Shown here: positions 14,298 through 24,817 of the stretch, piece after piece | Numbering within the stretch: position 1 is the first letter of the stretch | Layout of the letters: each line of letters starts with the position of its first letter | From: Ruminiclostridium sp. | GTDB taxonomy: Bacteria > Bacillota > Clostridia > Oscillospirales > Oscillospiraceae | Direction: 5' to 3' | Assembly (NCBI GenBank): GCA_021442645.1 | Contig: JABUSR010000231.1 | Location: 1 to 24,817 of the forward strand | DNA: 24,817 nt | The notes under the pieces: generated by a model | The model's input: the letters and a program-made list of their open reading frames with translations, nothing else | Told to the model about the DNA's origin: nothing | Database searches by the model: none | Program-made: the position numbers and the translations under genes

Positions 14298-14891
14298 GTG
14301 AGCGAATTTAACAGCGTCATTACCATCGGCCGTGAATACGGCGCCGGAGGCCGCACCATTGCCAAGAGACTTTCTGAGCTTCTTGGAATCCCTTACTATG
14401 ACAAGGACATCATCCGTCTGACTGCCGAGAAAACGGGATTCAGCGAGGAGATGATCCATGATACCGAGGAGGCTTCCGGAGCCAGAAGCCTTTTCAACTG
14501 GCTTATGCCCAACTCCGGGGCTTCTGCCTATGACAAGGCCATTATGGCCCAGGCCCAGACCATTCGAAAAATCGCCAAGGAGGGCCCCTGCATCATCGTG
14601 GGCCGCGGTGCCAACTATATCCTGCGGGACTTCCCCAATGTGGTGAACGTATTTGTCTACGCAGAAGAGGAGGACAAGGTCAAGTATGCCATGGAGACCT
14701 TTGAGGAGACCCGGGAGCAGGCCCTGCGCCGGGTGCACCACTCCGATGCGGCCCGGGAGTCCTATTACCACTATCTGACCCGGGATAAGTGGGGCAACCT
14801 GTCCAACTATGATCTGACCCTGAACAGCAGTCCCATCGGCAAGGATGCCTGCGCTGATGTCATCATCGCCTACGCAACCAAGTGCAAGTAA
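14298..14891 (+). CDS. Cytidylate kinase-like family protein
   Basis: This 197-residue protein has an N-terminal P-loop of the cytidylate-kinase-like type: VITIGREYGAGGRTIAKRLS (residues 8-27), followed by LGIPYYDKDII. Members of this family are common in clostridia; nucleotide phosphorylation is inferred from the fold, but most are uncharacterised and the true CMP kinase is usually a separate gene. Further elements are the IIVGRGANYIL strand (about 96-106), which fits the core fold, and an HHSDAARESYYHYLTRDKWG segment near the lid. The start is GTG at 14298 with AAGGAGGA at good spacing. It lies 33 nt after the oxidoreductase gene, probably in the same transcript, and ends before a hairpin terminator. 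Confidence 0.85.
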   Translation: MSEFNSVITIGREYGAGGRTIAKRLSELLGIPYYDKDIIRLTAEKTGFSEEMIHDTEEASGARSLFNWLMPNSGASAYDKAIMAQAQTIRKIAKEGPCIIVGRGANYILRDFPNVVNVFVYAEEEDKVKYAMETFEETREQALRRVHHSDAARESYYHYLTRDKWGNLSNYDLTLNSSPIGKDACADVIIAYATKCK

Positions 14892-14901
14892 CAGAACGGA
14901 T

Positions 14902-14943
14902 GCAAAAGCCGTGGACCGGAAATCGGCCCACGGCTTTTGCTAT
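14902..14943 (+). terminator. Probable terminator after the kinase-like gene
   Basis: A 13-bp perfect stem GCAAAAGCCGTGG (14902-14914) / CCACGGCTTTTGC (14928-14940) is prolonged by CCG/CGG across one mismatch. The T-run (TTTT) lies in the 3' arm rather than after it, with TAT following, so it is a less typical but plausible intrinsic terminator. It starts 11 nt after the stop codon and separates this unit from the rpoB promoter. Confidence 0.75.
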
Positions 14944-14971
14944 GAAAAAACAAAAAACGCCAAAGAAAAGA

Positions 14972-15000
14972 TTGACTTTTTTCGGCGCAGATGATATAAT
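14972..15000 (+). promoter_or_regulatory. Near-consensus sigma-A promoter of rpoBC
   Basis: TTGACT (14972-14977), 17-nt spacer, TATAAT (14995-15000): only one base from consensus. Upstream, 14944-14970 is A-rich (AAAAAACAAAAAA), resembling an UP element. An inverted repeat, ATAATAT-ATCG-ATATTAT at 14996-15013, overlaps the -10 and the expected start near 15007. Confidence 0.92.
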
Positions 15001-15006
15001 ATATCG

Positions 15007-15163
15007 ATATTATCTTCGGGATGAGACGGCACACCCATCCATCTTGAGAATAGTATAGCAGAAACCAGAGAAAAAGACAACAGTCAAAGGAAAATTTTTA
15101 ACACGCATCCGTGCGATCAAAAAAACATAGAACCTTTTTCAACGAAAGGACTGGTCAATAGCA
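15007..15163 (+). promoter_or_regulatory. rpoB leader of about 157 nt
   Basis: The leader is A-rich and has no recognised riboswitch. Short pairings are GGATG 15019-15023 / CATCC 15036-15040, CGCA/TGCG at 15103-15114, and CCTTT 15133-15137 / AAAGG 15145-15149. The last one covers the only Shine-Dalgarno-like sequence (AAAGGA, 15145-15150), which stands 13 nt from the ATG, an unusually long spacing. The start site is estimated from the promoter. A regulatory role is inferred only. Confidence 0.45.
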
Positions 15164-19021
<3,858 letters not shown>

Positions 19022-19042
19022 AAAAGGGAGGACGATGAATAT

Positions 19043-22000
19043 ATGAGTTATGCTGAATTTGACGCCATTCGTATTGGTATCGCTTCCCCGGAGCAAATCC
19101 GTGACTGGTCCTTTGGCGAGGTCAAAAAGCCCGAGACCATCAACTACCGCACCCTGAAGCCCGAGAGGGACGGCCTGTTCTGCGAGCGGATTTTTGGCCC
19201 CACCAAAGACTGGGAGTGCCACTGCGGCAAGTATAAGAAAATTCGCTATAAGGGCAAGATTTGCGACCGATGCGGCGTCGAGGTCACCCGGGCCAATGTC
19301 CGCCGTGAGCGTATGGGCCACATTGAACTGGCTGCTCCGGTGTCTCACATCTGGTATTTCAAGGGAATCCCCTCCCGTATGGGCCTGTTGTTGGATCTGT
19401 CCCCCCGTATCCTGGAGAAGGTCCTATATTTTGCAGCGTACATCGTCACGGATCCCGGATATGCACCGCTAAGCAAGAATCAGATCCTCACAGAGAAGGA
19501 ATACCGGGATCTGCGGGAAAAGTATGAGGACGACTTTGATGCCGGAATGGGTGCTGAGGCTGTCAAGAAGCTGCTGGCTGACATCGACTTGGAAGAACTG
19601 TCTGTCCAGCTCCGAGAGGAGCTTCAGCACTCCTCTGGCCAGAAGAAGGCCAGAATCGTCAAGCGGCTGGAAGTGGTGGACGCCTTCCGCCTCTCCGGCA
19701 ACAAGCCAGAGTGGATGATCATCGACGTGCTGCCTGTAATCCCCCCTGAAATCCGCCCCATGGTCCAGCTGGATGGTGGCCGCTTCGCCACCTCTGACCT
19801 GAACGATCTGTATCGCAGGGTCATCAACAGAAACAACCGTCTGAAGAGACTAATCCAGCTCAACGCCCCTGACATCATCGTGCGCAATGAAAAGCGCATG
19901 CTTCAGGAGGCCGTGGACGCTCTGATCGACAACGGCCGCCGCGGCCGTGCTGTCACTGGTGCCAACAACCGCGCATTGAAGTCACTGTCCGATATGCTCA
20001 AGGGCAAGCAGGGCCGCTTCCGTCAGAACCTACTGGGCAAACGCGTGGACTACTCCGGCCGTTCCGTTATCGTGGTTGGCCCTGAGCTGAAGATTTATCA
20101 GTGTGGCCTGCCCAAGGAGATGGCCATCGAGCTCTTCCGGCCCTTCGTTATGAAGAAGCTGGTGGAGGACGGCCTGGCTAACAACATCAAGTCTGCCAAA
20201 AAGATGGTGGACCGGGGCCGTGCAGAGGTCTGGGATGCCCTGGATTTCATCATCAAGGAGCACCCTGTCATGCTGAACCGTGCACCGACCCTGCACCGAC
20301 TGGGCATCCAAGCCTTCGAACCTGTCCTGGTGGAAGGCCGTGCCATCAAGCTCCACCCCCTGGTCTGTACGGCATTTAACGCAGACTTCGACGGAGACCA
20401 GATGGCTGTCCATGTGCCCCTGTCCGCAGAGGCTCAGGCCGAAGCCCGCATTCTGATGCTATCCGCCAATAACCTGCTCCGTCCTCAGGACGGTGCCCCC
20501 GTGGCTGTTCCTACGCAGGACATGATCCTGGGTTCCTACTACCTGACCTATGAGAAGGATCTGTTGCCCGATCCCGCCTACGTTTATGACTCCGTAGCAG
20601 AGGCTGCGGCTGCTTTGGATGCAGAGACCATTGCCGAGCAGGATCGCATCTGGGTGAAGACCCCAGACCGTATCCTGCCCACCTCTGGGTATGAGGTCCG
20701 CCGGGTGGCCGGTACCGACGAGCTGCCCGGGGAAGTCCTCCACGCCTTCTCCGGCCCCGATGAGGCTCTGCTGGCCTATGACGAGGGCGAGCTGGACCTG
20801 CATGTGCCTATCATGGTCCGGATGACCGCCGAGGTCAACGGCGAGGAGTGCACTAAGCTGGTCCGTACTACGGTCGGCCGCCTCATCTTCAACGAGGGTA
20901 TCCCCCAGGATCTCGGCTTTGTGGACCGCCAGGACCCCGACCAGCTCTTCGAGCCTGAAATCAACTTCGTCTGCGGCAAGAAGCAACTATCCAAAATCAT
21001 CGACAAGTGTATCGCCGCCCACGGCTTCACCAAGTCTGCCGAAGTATTGGATATTATCAAGGCCCGGGGCTATCACTATTCCACTGTAGGCTCCCTGACC
21101 GTTTCAATCTATGATATGACCGTCCCCCAGAGGAAGTACCTCCTCATCAAGGAGACCGAGAAGGAAATCGTCAAGATCGAGCGGCAGTTCAAGCGCGGCT
21201 TCCTGACCAATGAAGAACGCTATCGTCTGGTGGTCAAGGCCTGGGAGAAGACCACCAAGGATATCACCGACGCCCTACAGGATGGTCTGGACCGTTACAA
21301 CCCCATCTTCATGATGGCCGACTCCGGTGCCCGTGGTTCTATGGCACAGATTCGTCAGCTGGCCGGTATGCGCGGCCTGATGGCCGATACCTCCGGCCGT
21401 ACCATTGAGATTCCTATCAAGGCGAACTTCCGTGAAGGCCTGTCTGTTCTGGAGTATTTCATCTCCTCCAGAGGTGCACGTAAGGGCATGGCCGATACCG
21501 CTCTTCGTACTGCCGACTCGGGTTATCTGACCCGTCGTCTGGTGGATGTTTCCCAGGAGGTCATCATCCGCGAAAAGGACTGCGGCGTGGAAGATGGCAT
21601 TGAAGTCAGCGAGATCAGCGAGAACGCCCAGGTAATCGAGACCTTCGCTGAGCGGATTAAGGGCCGCTACCCCGTCCAAGATGTGGTGGATCCCAACACC
21701 GGAGAGCTGCTCTTCACCAAGGACCACATGCTGTCCATGGACGATGCCAAGATTTTGGAGAAGCACGGAATCACCAGCCTGAAGATTCGGTCCGTCCTGA
21801 CCTGCCGTGCCCGTGCCGGCGTCTGTTCCAAGTGCTATGGTATCAACCTGGCCATCGGCGAGCCTGTGGGCGAGGGCGAGGCTGTCGGTATCATTGCGGC
21901 CCAGTCTATCGGCGAGCCCGGTACCCAGTTGACCATGCGTACATTCCATACCGGCGGCGTTGCCGGCGGCGATATTACCCAGGGTCTTCCCCGTGTTGAG

Positions 22001-22909
22001 GAACTGTTTGAGGCACGCAAACCAAAGAAGATGGCCCAGCTGGCAGAGATTAGTGGCCGAGTGACTATGGAGGAGAGCAAGCGCGTCACCGTCTGCAACG
22101 TCACCATCACTGGGGACGACGGTGAGACGGTCACCTATCCTCTGCCCTACAGTGCTGGCATCCGCTGCAAGGATGGCGACCGGGTGAACAAGGGAGATCA
22201 GCTCACGGAAGGCGCACTGTCTCCCCACGAGGTCCTGCGGATCCGCGGCGTGGACGCTGTCCACGACTACCTGATTCGAGAGGTCCAGAAGCCCTACCGT
22301 CAGCAGGGTGTTGACATCAACGATAAGCATATCGAGATCATCGTCCGCCAGATGATGCGGAAGGTCCGGGTGGAGGAGGCAGGAGACTCCACACTCCTCT
22401 CCGGCGCTACTGTGGAACTCCTAGAGTATCTGGATGCCAAAGCAGCGGTGGAAGCCCGAATCGAGGCGGGAGAGACCCGCGAGGACGGCGGCGAGCTGAT
22501 CGTCCCCACCGCCACTACATTGCTGATGGGCATCACCAAGGCCTCCCTAGCTACGGACTCCTTCCTGTCTGCCGCCTCCTTCCAGGAGACCACCAAGGTC
22601 CTCACCGAGGCCGCCATCAAGGGCAAGGTGGACCACCTGATTGGCCTGAAGGAGAATGTCATCATTGGCAAGCTCATTCCCGCCGGTTCCGGTCTTGCCA
22701 TGTACCGCCAGGTGAACCCCAGAGAAGAGGGGAACAGCCAGAGTGAGACAGGCAGAGGGGCCGCCTATGCGGCGGTTGCTGCGGCGGTTGCCGACCTGCA
22801 GGAGCAGGAGGGCTTTGAGGAAGAAACTACCCCCCTGGGCATGGACTTTGTAGAAGACGATATGAGATTTGAGGAAGATGAAGTTGTCTCCATCTCCTTT
22901 GACGAGTAA
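19043..22909 (+). CDS. rpoC: RNA polymerase subunit beta-prime
   Basis: This is the 1288-residue beta-prime subunit. The N-terminal zinc site is C59, C61, C74, C77 (CHC...CDRC). The active-site loop NADFDGDQM is at 446-454, with Mg-binding D448, D450 and D452. The second zinc site is the KDCGVEDG cysteine plus CRARAGVCSKC. The trigger-loop region QLTMRTFHTGGVAGGDITQG is intact. No large proteobacterial or cyanobacterial insertion is present. The C-terminus ends in an alanine-rich stretch (AAYAAVAAAVADLQ) and an acidic tail (FVEDDMRFEEDEVVSISFDE). The start has GGGAGGA at 10 nt; a nearby ATG at 19035 reads into a stop after three codons. Confidence 0.98.
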   Translation: MSYAEFDAIRIGIASPEQIRDWSFGEVKKPETINYRTLKPERDGLFCERIFGPTKDWECHCGKYKKIRYKGKICDRCGVEVTRANVRRERMGHIELAAPVSHIWYFKGIPSRMGLLLDLSPRILEKVLYFAAYIVTDPGYAPLSKNQILTEKEYRDLREKYEDDFDAGMGAEAVKKLLADIDLEELSVQLREELQHSSGQKKARIVKRLEVVDAFRLSGNKPEWMIIDVLPVIPPEIRPMVQLDGGRFATSDLNDLYRRVINRNNRLKRLIQLNAPDIIVRNEKRMLQEAVDALIDNGRRGRAVTGANNRALKSLSDMLKGKQGRFRQNLLGKRVDYSGRSVIVVGPELKIYQCGLPKEMAIELFRPFVMKKLVEDGLANNIKSAKKMVDRGRAEVWDALDFIIKEHPVMLNRAPTLHRLGIQAFEPVLVEGRAIKLHPLVCTAFNADFDGDQMAVHVPLSAEAQAEARILMLSANNLLRPQDGAPVAVPTQDMILGSYYLTYEKDLLPDPAYVYDSVAEAAAALDAETIAEQDRIWVKTPDRILPTSGYEVRRVAGTDELPGEVLHAFSGPDEALLAYDEGELDLHVPIMVRMTAEVNGEECTKLVRTTVGRLIFNEGIPQDLGFVDRQDPDQLFEPEINFVCGKKQLSKIIDKCIAAHGFTKSAEVLDIIKARGYHYSTVGSLTVSIYDMTVPQRKYLLIKETEKEIVKIERQFKRGFLTNEERYRLVVKAWEKTTKDITDALQDGLDRYNPIFMMADSGARGSMAQIRQLAGMRGLMADTSGRTIEIPIKANFREGLSVLEYFISSRGARKGMADTALRTADSGYLTRRLVDVSQEVIIREKDCGVEDGIEVSEISENAQVIETFAERIKGRYPVQDVVDPNTGELLFTKDHMLSMDDAKILEKHGITSLKIRSVLTCRARAGVCSKCYGINLAIGEPVGEGEAVGIIAAQSIGEPGTQLTMRTFHTGGVAGGDITQGLPRVEELFEARKPKKMAQLAEISGRVTMEESKRVTVCNVTITGDDGETVTYPLPYSAGIRCKDGDRVNKGDQLTEGALSPHEVLRIRGVDAVHDYLIREVQKPYRQQGVDINDKHIEIIVRQMMRKVRVEEAGDSTLLSGATVELLEYLDAKAAVEARIEAGETREDGGELIVPTATTLLMGITKASLATDSFLSAASFQETTKVLTEAAIKGKVDHLIGLKENVIIGKLIPAGSGLAMYRQVNPREEGNSQSETGRGAAYAAVAAAVADLQEQEGFEEETTPLGMDFVEDDMRFEEDEVVSISFDE

Positions 22910-22925
22910 GTCGTTACCAAACGTT

Positions 22926-22958
22926 AAGACCGGTTGCGGAACACCCGCAGCCGGTCTT
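22926..22958 (+). terminator. Terminator-like hairpin after rpoC, no U-tract
   Basis: AAGACCGGTTGCGG (22926-22939) and CCGCAGCCGGTCTT (22945-22958) form a 14-bp stem with one T-G wobble and loop AACAC, 16 nt after the rpoC stop. The sequence that follows (GCCTATGGGC) has no T-run, so intrinsic termination would be inefficient; it may serve as a 3'-end protecting hairpin or work with Rho. A smaller dyad GGGAA/TTCCC follows at 22975-22985. Confidence 0.5.
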
Positions 22959-23003
22959 GCCTATGGGCCTCGGCGGGAAATTCCCGGCCAGGAGAGAAAA
23001 GAC

Positions 23004-23032
23004 TACTTTTTTCGGGGTAAATCTGCTATAAT
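23004..23032 (+). promoter_or_regulatory. murB promoter with extended -10
   Basis: TATAAT at 23027-23032 preceded by TGC (extended -10). The -35 at 17-nt spacing is TACTTT, a poor match, as is common for extended -10 promoters. The expected start is near 23039, 36 nt before the murB ATG. The ACTTTTTTCGG in this promoter is also found in the rpoB promoter. Confidence 0.75.
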
Positions 23033-23074
23033 AAAAACAACACGATGAAATTATGCATGAGATGGAGGGATTCC

Positions 23075-24004
23075 ATGGATCGCTTCGGATCACTCCGAGA
23101 AAAATTGCTGACAGCACTGCCACGGTTGGAACTGCGGCAGCAGGAGCCTATGAGCCGCCACACATCCTTTAAGGTGGGTGGGCCCGCAGCACTGATGGCT
23201 TGCCCCGGGAGCATGGAGGAACTGTCCGTTATCCTGAAGCTGGCCGGAGAGGAAGGAATCCGCCCCTTCTTTCTGGGCAAGGGGTCGAACCTGCTGGTGT
23301 CTGACCGGGGGGTGGACGAGTTTGTCATCAAGATTGCCGGAGGGATCACCGAACTCCGGCTGGAGGGGGAGACTACGCTCTATGTGGGCGCAGGCGTTAC
23401 CCTGGCCCAAGCGGCCAATTTTGCGGCAGACCATGGCCTGACCGGCTTGGAATTCGCCCACGGGATCCCCGGAACCATGGGTGGCGGCCTGTTCATGAAT
23501 GCCGGCGCTTACGACGGAGAACTGGTCCAAGTGGTCCGTTCCGCAGACTGCTTGGATGAGCGGGGAGAATGCCGCGGCCTAGAGAAGGATCAGCTGGAGC
23601 TTGGCTACCGCCATAGTGTGTTTGCCCGGCTTCCCTGGCTCATTACCGGGGTGCGTTTGGAGCTCCGCAGGGGGGAGCAGGCTGAGATCCGGGCCAAAAT
23701 GGCCGACTTGGCGCAACGCCGTCGGGACAAGCAACCTCTGGAGTATCCCAGTGCCGGGAGTACCTTTAAGCGGCCTGAGGGCCACTTCGCTGGGGGCCTC
23801 ATCGAGCAGTGCGGCCTGAAGGGGACCGCAGTGGGCGGGGCCCAGGTGTCGGAGAAGCACGCAGGCTTTCTGATTAACAGGGGCAATGCCACCTGCCAGG
23901 ACATTCTGGATCTGATTCGTCTGGTTCGGAAGACTGTTATGGAGCAGACCGGCGTGAAATTGGAGCCGGAAGTCCGGATGCTGGGCGTCCGGGTGGATGA
24001 TTGA
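23075..24004 (+). CDS. murB: UDP-N-acetylenolpyruvoylglucosamine reductase
   Basis: MurB reduces UDP-GlcNAc-enolpyruvate to UDP-MurNAc with NADPH and FAD, the second committed step of peptidoglycan synthesis. In the 309-residue product the FAD-binding region contains NTS-like RHTSFKVGGPA (28-38), GKGSNLLV (68-75) and AHGIPGTMGGGLFMNAGAY (128-146). The catalytic serine is S229 in PSAGSTFKRP, and the catalytic Glu is E299 in LEPEVRMLG. The form is the compact type usual in Firmicutes. The start at 23075 has GGAGGG at 5 nt; an in-frame ATG at 23045 would lie only a few bases from the transcription start and was not chosen. Confidence 0.96.
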   Translation: MDRFGSLREKLLTALPRLELRQQEPMSRHTSFKVGGPAALMACPGSMEELSVILKLAGEEGIRPFFLGKGSNLLVSDRGVDEFVIKIAGGITELRLEGETTLYVGAGVTLAQAANFAADHGLTGLEFAHGIPGTMGGGLFMNAGAYDGELVQVVRSADCLDERGECRGLEKDQLELGYRHSVFARLPWLITGVRLELRRGEQAEIRAKMADLAQRRRDKQPLEYPSAGSTFKRPEGHFAGGLIEQCGLKGTAVGGAQVSEKHAGFLINRGNATCQDILDLIRLVRKTVMEQTGVKLEPEVRMLGVRVDD

Positions 24005-24025
24005 AACTAACAAAGGAGAACCAGT

Positions 24026-24625
24026 ATGAACGATCGCTTTTTTGTTCTGATGCAGGCCATGAGCGGCAATGACCGCCATGAGACGACCTTCAAGCATTAT
24101 ACATCTCTGGAAGAGGCGGAAGCCATGGTGCAGGGCTGGATGTCTCGCTATATGGCGGTGGACTGTGTGCCCTGGAATCAGGCGGAAAAGGTCAAGGCGG
24201 AAAATGGGGGAAAGATGCCTGAGAGTATGTTTGCCTGCCCTGAGATTAAGGAGCCCCAGGATCTGATGAAGTACAACGGGTATTACAACCTAGGCGGGCT
24301 GGGGCTCATCTTCCACATGTTCCTGACCGTGGTGCACGATAAGGACACTGCCATCCAGTTCCGCGGCTGTATGAACAGGGAGTACCGCATCGATACGGAG
24401 TACAGTGCCCGGGCAGACCGGATGCTGGCCTATATGAACACCTTGGTCAATTACTTTGACGACCCCACCATTGACACCGATGAGGCAGAGGCTGCCATTG
24501 AGGACTTTTGGAAAAAGGACGGCTTTAATCCCTTTGAAGTGGCCGACGAGTATTACGAGATTCCCGATGCCAGCGCAGAGTATTTTCTATCTAAGCCCAA
24601 TATGGACTGGGTGGACTGGCAGTAA
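24026..24625 (+). CDS. Unrecognised 199-residue cytoplasmic protein
   Basis: I do not recognise this protein. It is acidic and soluble-looking, without signal peptide or membrane segments. The N-terminus (MNDRFFVLMQAMSGNDRHET, then TTFKHYTSLEEAEAMVQGWM) could form a small alpha/beta unit. The middle has a glycine-rich stretch (YYNLGGLGLIFHMFLTVVHD), and the C-terminal half is helical and acidic (FDDPTIDTDEAEAAIEDFWK), ending NMDWVDWQ. A real gene is supported by the AAAGGAGA site, coding-like composition, a 21-nt gap after murB and a terminator just after it. It is probably co-transcribed with murB, but no functional link is visible. Confidence 0.85.
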   Translation: MNDRFFVLMQAMSGNDRHETTFKHYTSLEEAEAMVQGWMSRYMAVDCVPWNQAEKVKAENGGKMPESMFACPEIKEPQDLMKYNGYYNLGGLGLIFHMFLTVVHDKDTAIQFRGCMNREYRIDTEYSARADRMLAYMNTLVNYFDDPTIDTDEAEAAIEDFWKKDGFNPFEVADEYYEIPDASAEYFLSKPNMDWVDWQ

Positions 24626-24641
24626 CAGAGTAGTATGCGAT

Positions 24642-24675
24642 AAGGAGCCCGCCGAGTTTTCGGAGGGCTCCTTTT
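24642..24675 (+). terminator. Intrinsic terminator of the murB unit
   Basis: AAGGAGCCC (24642-24650) pairs with GGGCTCCTT (24665-24673), and inner CCG/CGG pairs flank the apical loop. The right arm runs into TTTT (24672-24675). It starts 17 nt after the stop of the unrecognised gene and ends the murB transcript. Confidence 0.88.
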
Positions 24676-24700
24676 CCTGTTGCCTTTAGGCATAACAAAG

Positions 24701-24720
24701 CCCCTGGTTCATACCAGGGG
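24701..24720. terminator. Second hairpin, possibly a minus-strand terminator
   Basis: CCCCTGGT (24701-24708), loop TCAT, ACCAGGGG (24713-24720) is a perfect 8-bp stem. On the plus strand no T-run follows (TGGATAAAAAA); on the minus strand it is followed by CTTTGTTATG, a weak T-rich tract. It could stop transcription from the right or be part of the next gene's upstream region. Confidence 0.4.
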
Positions 24721-24738
24721 TGGATAAAAAAGGCAAAA

Positions 24739-24806
24739 TAAAACCTACATGTTACGGCGGTGAAGGTTTGGCGACCGCATCACGAAGAAGTAACAAGGAG
24801 GTTTTA
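24739..24806 (+). promoter_or_regulatory. Nested stem leader overlapping a ribosome site
   Basis: Three concentric pairings are visible. The outer is TAAAACCT 24739-24746 with AGGTTTTA 24799-24806 (8 bp, perfect). The middle is TGTTAC 24750-24755 with GTAACA 24790-24795 (6 bp, perfect), separated from the outer by a symmetric 3x3 internal loop. The inner is GCGGT 24757-24761 with ACCGC 24774-24778, with a 12-nt loop. GTGA 24760-24763 / TCAC 24780-24783 is an alternative to the inner stem. The ribosome site AAGGAGG (24795-24801) lies across the middle stem, the internal loop and the outer stem. This is the architecture of a cis-acting RNA controlling translation; I do not recognise it as a known riboswitch class. 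Confidence 0.6.
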
Positions 24807-24811
24807 GATAA

Positions 24812-24817
24812 GTGAAG
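24812..24817 (+). CDS. Start of a gene cut by the window edge
   Basis: GTG at 24812 stands 10 nt after a full AAGGAGG site. Only two codons (GTG AAG) are within the window, so nothing can be said of the product. It is listed because the ribosome site and structured leader upstream make a gene start here likely. Confidence 0.4.

Noticed and set aside
23045..23074. Upstream in-frame ATG for murB
   Set aside because: It lies about 6 nt from the predicted transcription start, has no ribosome site, and adds ten residues not typical of MurB.
24785..24800. Resemblance of GAAGTAACAAGG to the conserved 3' end of 16S rRNA
   Set aside because: Only about ten bases match (GTAACAAGG), flanking 16S sequence is absent, and the bases are explained by the nested stem and the ribosome site.

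Overview
The window is one long plus-strand run of core information-processing genes from a Gram-positive bacterium of the class Clostridia, most likely an Oscillospiraceae-type gut anaerobe of moderately high GC. The basis is the Firmicute gene order (secY-adk-map-KOW gene-infA), the short zinc-ribbon S14, a 1288-residue beta-prime without the large proteobacterial insertions, strong AGGAGG ribosome binding sites before almost every gene, and rpsD placed inside the alpha operon. The family assignment is inferred from overall appearance; no search was possible.

Region 1 (1-13311) is the S10-spc-alpha supercluster, cut at its 5' end inside rplB: rplB', rpsS, rplV, rpsC, rplP, rpmC, rpsQ, rplN, rplX, rplE, rpsZ, rpsH, rplF, rplR, rpsE, rpmD, rplO, secY, adk, map, a KOW-domain gene, infA, rpmJ, rpsM, rpsK, rpsD, rpoA, rplQ. 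Genes overlap or lie 2-28 nt apart, with three exceptions that carry inverted repeats: the rpsZ-rpsH spacer (166 nt), the rpsD-rpoA spacer (80 nt) and the rpoA-rplQ spacer (53 nt). A textbook terminator follows rplQ.

Region 2 (13360-14943) has a G-rich gap with no recognisable gene, then a promoter driving a flavodoxin-fold NAD(P)H oxidoreductase and a cytidylate-kinase-like P-loop protein, closed by a hairpin terminator.

Region 3 (14972-22958) is rpoB-rpoC with its own near-consensus promoter and a leader of about 157 nt. The usual neighbours (rplKAJL upstream, rpsL/rpsG/fusA downstream) are absent. A hairpin without a U-tract follows rpoC.

Region 4 (23004-24817) holds murB with its own promoter, an unrecognised 199-residue protein, a terminator, and finally a compact nested RNA structure that buries the ribosome binding site of a gene starting at the very end of the window.

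Together the genes supply ribosomal proteins, the Sec channel, adenylate kinase, N-terminal methionine removal, initiation factor 1 and the alpha, beta and beta-prime subunits of RNA polymerase, plus one peptidoglycan precursor enzyme. The protein content is ordinary. The most interesting material is non-coding: the rpsZ-rpsH spacer, the rpoA leader with its sequestered ribosome binding site, and the nested leader at the 3' edge. Lineage-specific additions to S3 and RpoB are also worth checking.
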